Source of the DNA: CAZYPH01 sp964649095
GTDB taxonomy: Bacteria > Bdellovibrionota > UBA1018 > UBA923
Assembly: GCA_964649095.1 (NCBI GenBank)
Contig: CAZYPH010000126.1
Location: forward strand, 1-6,334
Reading direction: 5' to 3'
DNA: 6,334 nucleotides
Part shown: positions 5,971-6,334 of the stretch, in pieces
Layout: every line of letters starts with the position of its first letter
How positions within the stretch are numbered: position 1 is the stretch's first letter
Made by a program: the position numbers and the translations under genes
Notes under the pieces: generated by a model
What the model was told of the DNA's origin: nothing
The model's input: only the letters and a program-made list of their open reading frames with translations
The model's database searches: none

Positions 5971-6334
5971 TTAGAGATTGATGCCGCGTAAAATTGATAT
6001 CGACACGTTGCCACCGCTATCACGTGCGATGTTGATCAAACTAATGGGTTGTCGATTTGTATTACACACCAGGTAGTTTTTAGCGCTACCGAGAGCGAGA
6101 CCATTGTTTGTAACGTCGAGCATGAAATCGTCTCGCATAGTGTGTGGTATAATGCCGTGGCGTAGCCGCTCTGCCTGCGGATGATAGATCACATCTAAAA
6201 ATGGATATTCTGAGAAGAACAGAGTTTCAAAACTATAAAACTTATCGATTGCAAGTGCTGCAAGTACTGTGCGTTCGCTACAGTGGTAGTTGCCTTGAAA
6301 TGAAAACGAGCCAACTTCACTCCGAAATAGTTCT
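5971..6334 (-). CDS. C-terminal part of an unrecognised protein (runs off the right edge)
   Basis: A leftward frame stays open from the window edge for 120 codons and ends with TAA at 5973-5971. The start lies beyond base 6334, so this is a fragment cut by the window rather than a broken gene. A GTG at 6192 could be mistaken for a start, but the frame continues unbroken upstream of it with protein-like content. The visible part contains SFSFQGNYHCSERTV (starting about residue 9), an Ala/Leu-rich helix (LAALAIDKF), aromatic residues (YSFETLFFSEYPF), MRDDFMLDVTNNGLALG, and a Gly/Ser-rich end, SGGNVSISILRGINL. There are many short beta-like segments and no motif I can name. It converges on hflX with only 4 nt between stop codons. 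A competing rightward frame over 6153-6334 is shorter and has no ribosome site. That the frame is coding is likely; function unknown. Confidence 0.72.
   Translation of the reverse strand, partial: ELFRSEVGSFSFQGNYHCSERTVLAALAIDKFYSFETLFFSEYPFLDVIYHPQAERLRHGIIPHTMRDDFMLDVTNNGLALGSAKNYLVCNTNRQPISLINIARDSGGNVSISILRGINL

Noticed and set aside
6153..6334. Rightward open frame at the right edge with an ATG at 6201
   Set aside because: Only about 60 codons are open, no ribosome site precedes the ATG, and the opposing leftward frame is twice as long and more protein-like.

Overview
The window reads as ordinary chromosomal DNA from a Gram-negative, double-membraned bacterium. The evidence is a Sec-type signal peptide, a lipobox lipoprotein, and a single-pass membrane protein with long Ala/Pro-rich linkers. 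Base composition is moderate and genes are packed tightly. The mix of unrecognised envelope proteins beside a few housekeeping enzymes would fit a Bdellovibrio-like or other deltaproteobacterial-grade lineage, but that is an impression and no gene here settles it. There are no tRNA or rRNA genes, CRISPR arrays, insertion sequences or phage genes.

Left half, minus strand. Two gene pairs are transcribed leftward. The upstream pair is a class IV PLP aminotransferase (2880-3854) followed by an inositol monophosphatase family enzyme (2057-2887). The downstream pair is a single-pass membrane protein with coiled coils and a Pro/Ala-rich linker (860-1933) followed by a secreted HEAT-repeat protein (79-867). 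Within each pair the second start codon overlaps the previous stop by exactly 8 nt (ATGTATAA and ATGGATAA), which suggests translational coupling. The 123-nt gap between the pairs holds a weak hairpin terminator candidate, a short palindrome, and a perfect 11-bp inverted repeat whose loop contains the ribosome binding site and start codon of the membrane protein gene.

Right half, plus strand. A short divergent control region (3855-3905) separates the leftward genes from a two-gene rightward unit: an unrecognised lipoprotein (3906-4643) and, 6 nt later, the ribosome-associated GTPase gene hflX (4650-5966). Only 4 nt beyond hflX, a convergent minus-strand gene ends (5971). It runs off the right edge, so only its last 120 codons are visible, and I do not recognise it.

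Together, the named enzymes cover amino-acid/PLP metabolism, phosphomonoester hydrolysis and ribosome rescue. The three envelope proteins have no recognisable function. I see no convincing new defence or mobile system. The most interesting signals are the hairpin and tiny upstream frame at the start of the membrane protein gene, and the coupled membrane/HEAT protein pair predicted to lie on opposite sides of the inner membrane.
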